Source of the DNA: Apoda limacodes
Lineage: Eukaryota; Arthropoda; Insecta; Lepidoptera; Limacodidae
NCBI GenBank assembly: GCA_946406115.1
Contig: OX291542.1
Coordinates: 22,641,321 to 22,705,320 of the forward strand
Direction: 5' to 3'
Length of the DNA stretch: 64,000 nt
The position numbers were made by a program, and so were the translations under genes. Shown here in pieces: positions 38,501 to 44,500 of this stretch. The first letter of the stretch is position 1; the number at the start of each line of letters is the position of its first letter. The notes under the pieces were generated by a model. It searched no databases and was not told where the DNA came from. It was given only the letters and a program-made list of their open reading frames with translations.

Positions 38501-41500
38501 AATTATATTACATTAGATATAAAAATTCTAAAGTTATCAGAAATATCAGTGAGTAGCATTACATAAGTTCTTAAATATAGATTGGAATATTCCAAGATAT
38601 TTTTACATTTAAATTAGGCTGACATCGTTTTGAGCATGTTTATAATTATAATTTGATACACTGGTATTAAAGAGTTAAAGAAAGCGTCTTGATTTGGAAG
38701 AGATGTAATTTTTAAGGACTCATAAGAATTAACAAATTCATGAAGAAAAACACCTTTCCTAATAAGTTTATTAAAATTCGTTTGTAATTGATTTCTTAAT
38801 TCTGCAAATTGGTCTTTATATAATATTCTATATATCTAAACTCTAGTAGATCATAAATTAAAAATAATCTAAAAACCGCAAATGAACTATACGACATATT
38901 AGGTTTACATGAGAATGAATTATATTTTTACTTATTTTGCGGAATTATTTTTATTTCTCAATCTTTAAAATTCAAAGCATGAACAATAAAATGAGCATCA
39001 TAATTGTTTAGATTGTGAAATAGAATAGGAATGAAAAATGGAACACGATACTTTGTGCTACTAAATAATTCGTGACTAACACCTCTAAAATTACTAGTAT
39101 TCCAGTCATAGTCTACTGTGATTTCATCACCTAATATAACATAATTGCGATTTTCTTATAGATTCCTTCTCTTCATTAGTTAAAGAAAGTGGACATTTTT
39201 GAAAACAATTTATCCTATGTATATTGCTAATATCTTTGTTAATGCTTTCCATAAACATTTTTGTACAATTAGGCTCTGAGTATGTTCTGTATATAGACAG
39301 TTTATCATCATATGAACATTTTATATATTATCCATAAGAACAAACTACATGTTCATGTATTGTTTACGTATATGACTTCGATGGATCAGGGAAACAATAG
39401 GTGACAATAGGAGGGTTTTAAATGAGCTACAAAGTCTGCATATATTATAAAATGTAATTTTAATATTCTTTGAAATTTATCAAAATAGATTTCATCATTA
39501 TTTGTTTCCCTATTAAACCAATATTTTTCTTTTTTATGAATTCCTAGTTATTCAGTAAAAATTTGAGCACATTCATGTTTCTGGTGATTAATTAAATTAA
39601 CTTTAGATTAAAAATAGTTACGGCAACCGGCCCAGATATGAATAGTGTCATTTCAATTTGTTATTTGTTTATTTACCAAGCGTGATAAATACAATAATGA
39701 CCATTTCAACCGTTGTTTAAAAATAATAAGTTAATTTGTAATTAATTAGAACATTTTGTAAAGTTTTTTTTTCTTTGTTAAACTCTAATTCAAACATATT
39801 AATGCTAATGTCATTTTGTTTTTCTACCTTGGGTATATCAGATAATTTGATTGGGAACTGAATATTATTAAACGTTAGTTTATTTTAATGCCTCAAGTAT
39901 GATGATACCCTATCGGAATGTGTATTTGCAGGATATTTTACGAATATACGAAGATCCCCGTAAGGGATTAAACTTATTAACATGCATTTCTAAAAACTGT
40001 TTTTTTTTTTTTTTTTTTAAGGTCTACATTTTCTTTTTTTTTCTAAATCACTATGTGTCATTACACATTTTATTTTTAATGTCATCACTTAAAGGTTCTG
40101 AATAATTTTCTAATTCACCATTTTTTATCCAATTCCTAATAGTCAAATTTAAAAATTCAAAAGAATTTTTAAATCTTTTGTTTCCTGATCAAAATCTGCA
40201 TGAATAATAAAATAGTATTGATTCTTCAATTGATACTATAAATACTTCACGAGTGATATAACAGACACATAAAGTAAATTATGATTAAGAATAAGACATT
40301 TCTATTTGTGTTTCTTAGATCGTAAGTGCTGAGCATAGAATCTTTGCTTAACCTGTAAATCACATATTTGACACATCATGATGACGTCAATGCTAGTTGT
40401 AAATCTTTAACACTATTATCAGCTTTTCTCTTTAAACTTCGACCGACTTGAATTGAAGATTTTCTGTAGGTATAACATGTCAAGTCATATCAAGCGTGAA
40501 CCGACACGTCTCCAGGTTGTTTTTGTAAACCGTGAGTGGACACACCCCTAAAACCTTGAGATACACCCTCGGGGGACTAGTTTTTGGAATGTCACCACCA
40601 ACATCATTGTAATTAAATAGGAATAACTTTATTATGAACGGGGAAAAACATGATAACCCATTACGATAATGATGTAATTACATAACAAAACTAGAGACAA
40701 GTTATACACAGGAGCCACTGTGACGTCACGCAGTAGTTTTGGTCAAGCGTGAGTCGACATAGCCCCAGACACAGGGGTTGGTTGCGTGAGTCGCCACACC
40801 GTGGTGGAGTGGTTTTGAGAGTGGTCAAGCGTGGTGCGGGGCAGAAAAGTTTTTAGGCGGGGGGTTGGGGTTGGAGGGTAGTGAGCCAGAACCAACGATG
40901 TTTTGAGAGTGGTCAAGCGCGAGTCGTGCGGGGCAGAAAAGTTTTTAGGCGAGGGGTTGGGGTTGGAGGGTAGTGAGCCAGAACCAACGATGTTTTGAGA
41001 GTGGTCAAGCGCGAGTCGTACAAAGCAGAAAAATTGGTGAGCTTTTTTTTAGGCGAGGGGTTGAGGTTTTCTACATTAGTAGAAGGCGTGAAATACAGAT
41101 ATTTATTTTTCAACTACCCGGTTATCGGCGTGAAACTCCTTTATTTAATCAGTAATGAAGTTTATAGCTATAGTTAATTTAAGGTACGGTACTGTAATTT
41201 AATGTGATTTGAGTATATTGAGACTTTAAAAATAGTCCAGCGGGATGATTCAGCCAGTAAAACATGCATGTCACAGTCTTCTCTGAACCAGATGGCGACG
41301 TCAGCGCGGGTTGCGGGCGGTTAGCGCTAGGCCACTAGCGTGAAGAGACAGACGGATGGGGGGCGAACATCCATTACCAAATTTTTATCAGGACTTTTAG
41401 TAATAAGGGTATCAATAATATGTGTACTGAGTCAAGGTATGACGTCATTACGGGCATACCCATATTAATACCGATATTCAGTCCTTGATTGGGACACTCT

Positions 41501-44500
41501 TAACCCACTTTCACATATGGAATTAAAATTACCGAATTGCAAAAGTAATTTTTATGTTGACTGGCTATATTATAATTATACCTATTTACCACAATATTTA
41601 TTTACAGATATTTTTTTACGTCCAATATAATGAAATGACAATCACACGTGAAAATAAATGTAGAATGTGCTTGCAACTTGACGTATGTAATAACGAAGTA
41701 AAGCTGCAATGTACGTCATTATCGTCTTTGGAACATATGACTGTAACCGATTTGAATATGGGGAAAGTCTGGTCTTCCACCTCAATATTGAAAAAAGGAA
41801 TAAATAAACAGTCCAATCTTAAGTGTTATTACTTTATAATCCATGTAGGTAAAATAAGATGCACTGCAGGATTCGATTTCATTCCATGCGAGGTCAATAT
41901 TTTATGTTGATGACTTTTCAAAATTAGCTGTGAATACTTAGTTATTACCTATTTGCAGTGCTGGACAAAATGCATGCTTTACCTCAATTGAAATATAAAT
42001 TACAAAAAACTTTCTTACCATGTATTGAAAAATACAAAAAAAAATACTTCCACTACATGTATTGAAAATATTAAATAGAAAATACAGTATTTTAACCATT
42101 TTTAATTGAAATACAAAATACTTAAGGTTCCTATATGTTTGTTGTGTAACTGGACAACAACTGGACTGTGGAATTTAGTATTGAAAAACATTTCAGTTAA
42201 GTACAATTGATTATGTAACTTGTTTGTAGAAGATGATATTTTATTGTGTGTTTTTAATTATGTATATTATTATAGTATTAATGTTAAATTAATATTACGT
42301 AAGTAATACCTTGCTGAATGTTTTAGCTCTTTATATCATTTGGCGGGACTAGTCATTATGGTCTTCTTGCAGTTTGTAAATAGATAGCTTAAGATATTAA
42401 TACTTAAGGGCTTATTTGTGTTTTTACTTGAAACTCAGAATTAATAAGTTATCTCCTAGAAATAGTGATAATTTTGCTATTCTAATATAACATTCAAAAG
42501 AGCAATCACTAGAGAGCAATTCCGAAACGGTAGTAGTTTATAGACATTTCATACCATTCATTTTTAACTTATATATCTTATCCTCAAAATACATAACCAC
42601 ATTGTCATAACTATATACCGTAGAAGATAACACACTAATTTTGCAGTAAATACCTAAAAGGCTACTATATGCCATTGCTTTCAACTTGATATAAAATCAT
42701 ATGCAGTCAGATTTAGCTAAATTTAGCTAAAGTTAAGAAAATAAAAAAAATTAAATGTTTTTTTTTTGAAATCATGTAGATATTTTTAGATTTTTCATAT
42801 TTTTACATGCTTTTTAAACTTGTGCTTTGGTGGCATGGTTTATACAATATCAATAGTTCTTACCAGAGGCAGCCATGTGTTCGCTTGTCCTTATTGGTTG
42901 AAAGCCCACAAAAGGTATCTGCATAGAGAGCAATAATCCCACAATGTAGAACACACTGTAGCTCACAAAGACACGCAGAGAAAATCTCCCCATGACAAGT
43001 AGAACGAACACATGTAGTGGTATCAAGTTGATGATAAACACATAACCACCCCATGCTGATACCTGTAAAAAAGATAAAATTATCATACCAAGGACTGTTT
43101 GTTTGCATTTCAATTGCATTCAAATAATTATTTACAGAATTTATACACATGATTTCCATGTATTCTATTCTCTGAGTTTGACTATCTTCTGATATTATCA
43201 GAGTCATCTTGTTGTTAGTTTACTGTCAGGGGTGCCTTGTGATCTCATATGATCGCCTTTCACTTGATCTTTCTCCAAAATATAGCTTGTCAGCATATAC
43301 ATGACGCATTTGGCCATCATCTTTTGTATTATTGTCAATAGCTTGGAGGAGAGGAACTGTGATTTTAAAAATTCAATTTTCTGCCGCAACCTCGCCTTTC
43401 ACTTTTGTTCTTAGTCTTACAGTGGTAATCACATCACTTCATAGCTGCATAAATTCGCCAGTTGGTTTTCAACATAAATCTTGCTGCGATCACTTGCTTT
43501 CACTTTAAAAAAAATTTACGTCAGAAAAGGCAAAGGCGAAGGAAGTTTTTTCTTCACTTACATATACTAGAATAACACTTTTTTATGATGATACTGACGG
43601 TTTGACGTTATTAATTATGATTACTGATGGTTTCTCCATATCTATCAGAAATCCCTTAAACCATGCCATGTAGGTGTCAGCATTCTATATCTTGGTGTGA
43701 TAGTGTGCATTTATGGATTTCTCTAATCTAAAAATAAACTTTCAGCACAAAGACAGGTTGGTCATATAAAACTACTAGTTAGTTCTTGCATCTACCTTTA
43801 ACTTCTGTCCCCCAATTTGCTTTCTCAAATGATTCTGGTTGACCCTGATTTCATGGAGATAGAATTGAGGCTGGGCATAGTTTGTCTCCTTTAATGTGTC
43901 CAGTTAGCTTAGAAATTCCAAGACAGACAATATCTATTCTATATTCTTCTCATTTTCGTCCATTGATGTTCCTTTGTATTTATTAGCTGATAATGACAAT
44001 CAACTTTAATTATTGTGCATCCTTATTGACATAATAATTTATGACTTACAATATATACAATAACTTTGCATTTGTAATGGCCTTAGTATAATTGGGTAAT
44101 CAATCGAAACTGATTTGGAAGTTAATATGCAGTAGAAGTGGGGGTAAAAGATAACATCTCTCAATACTCTAAAAAGGCTGTTTTAGTAACTTTTATGAAT
44201 GTTCATCATACTTGAATTTATTTGCTCAACATTGGCTACCCCGTAAAATTTATCCAATTGTATTCTGCAGACTTCACATTTAGTATAACTAATACTACTA
44301 CAATGTCATGACCCAGGCTCCATACAAAAAAAAAAATCCTTTTACTATTCTAGTTTAAAGTTCTGTAACAAACTGTTACAGTCATTTTTACAACTAAAAA
44401 ATCTTTGGTATAAATCTGTCAAACCACCTATACATATATTCATTGTTTATGGTAGTGGATGTGCTATCATAGCGTATGAAAGTCAACTGTTCATTTTGGA

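Larger units (their letters stand above)
30788..41068. repeat. Roughly 10-kb inverted repeat of Polinton/Maverick-type polymerase sequence
   Basis: The block 30788-32990 is matched, base for base apart from a handful of differences, by the reverse complement of about 38790-41068. Inside, four direct copies of a roughly 1.1-kb unit (32817-36740) face two inverted copies (37090-38968) across a unique centre (36745-37089). The repeated sequence carries remnants of a protein-primed family-B DNA polymerase. No open frame of normal gene length survives in either arm. All lies within STT3B intron 4. Either a genomic palindrome or an assembly artefact; the sequence alone cannot separate these. Confidence 0.8.

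Noticed and set aside
39899..40105. 68-codon plus-strand open frame in the right arm
   Set aside because: Dominated by a Phe run from the poly-T tract. It is antisense to decayed polymerase sequence and lacks a counterpart with meaning in the left arm.
30788..41068. CRISPR-like or satellite array interpretation of the repeated units
   Set aside because: Units are about 1.1 kb, contain degraded coding sequence and occur in both orientations, which fits transposon-derived amplification and not a spacer array or a simple satellite.
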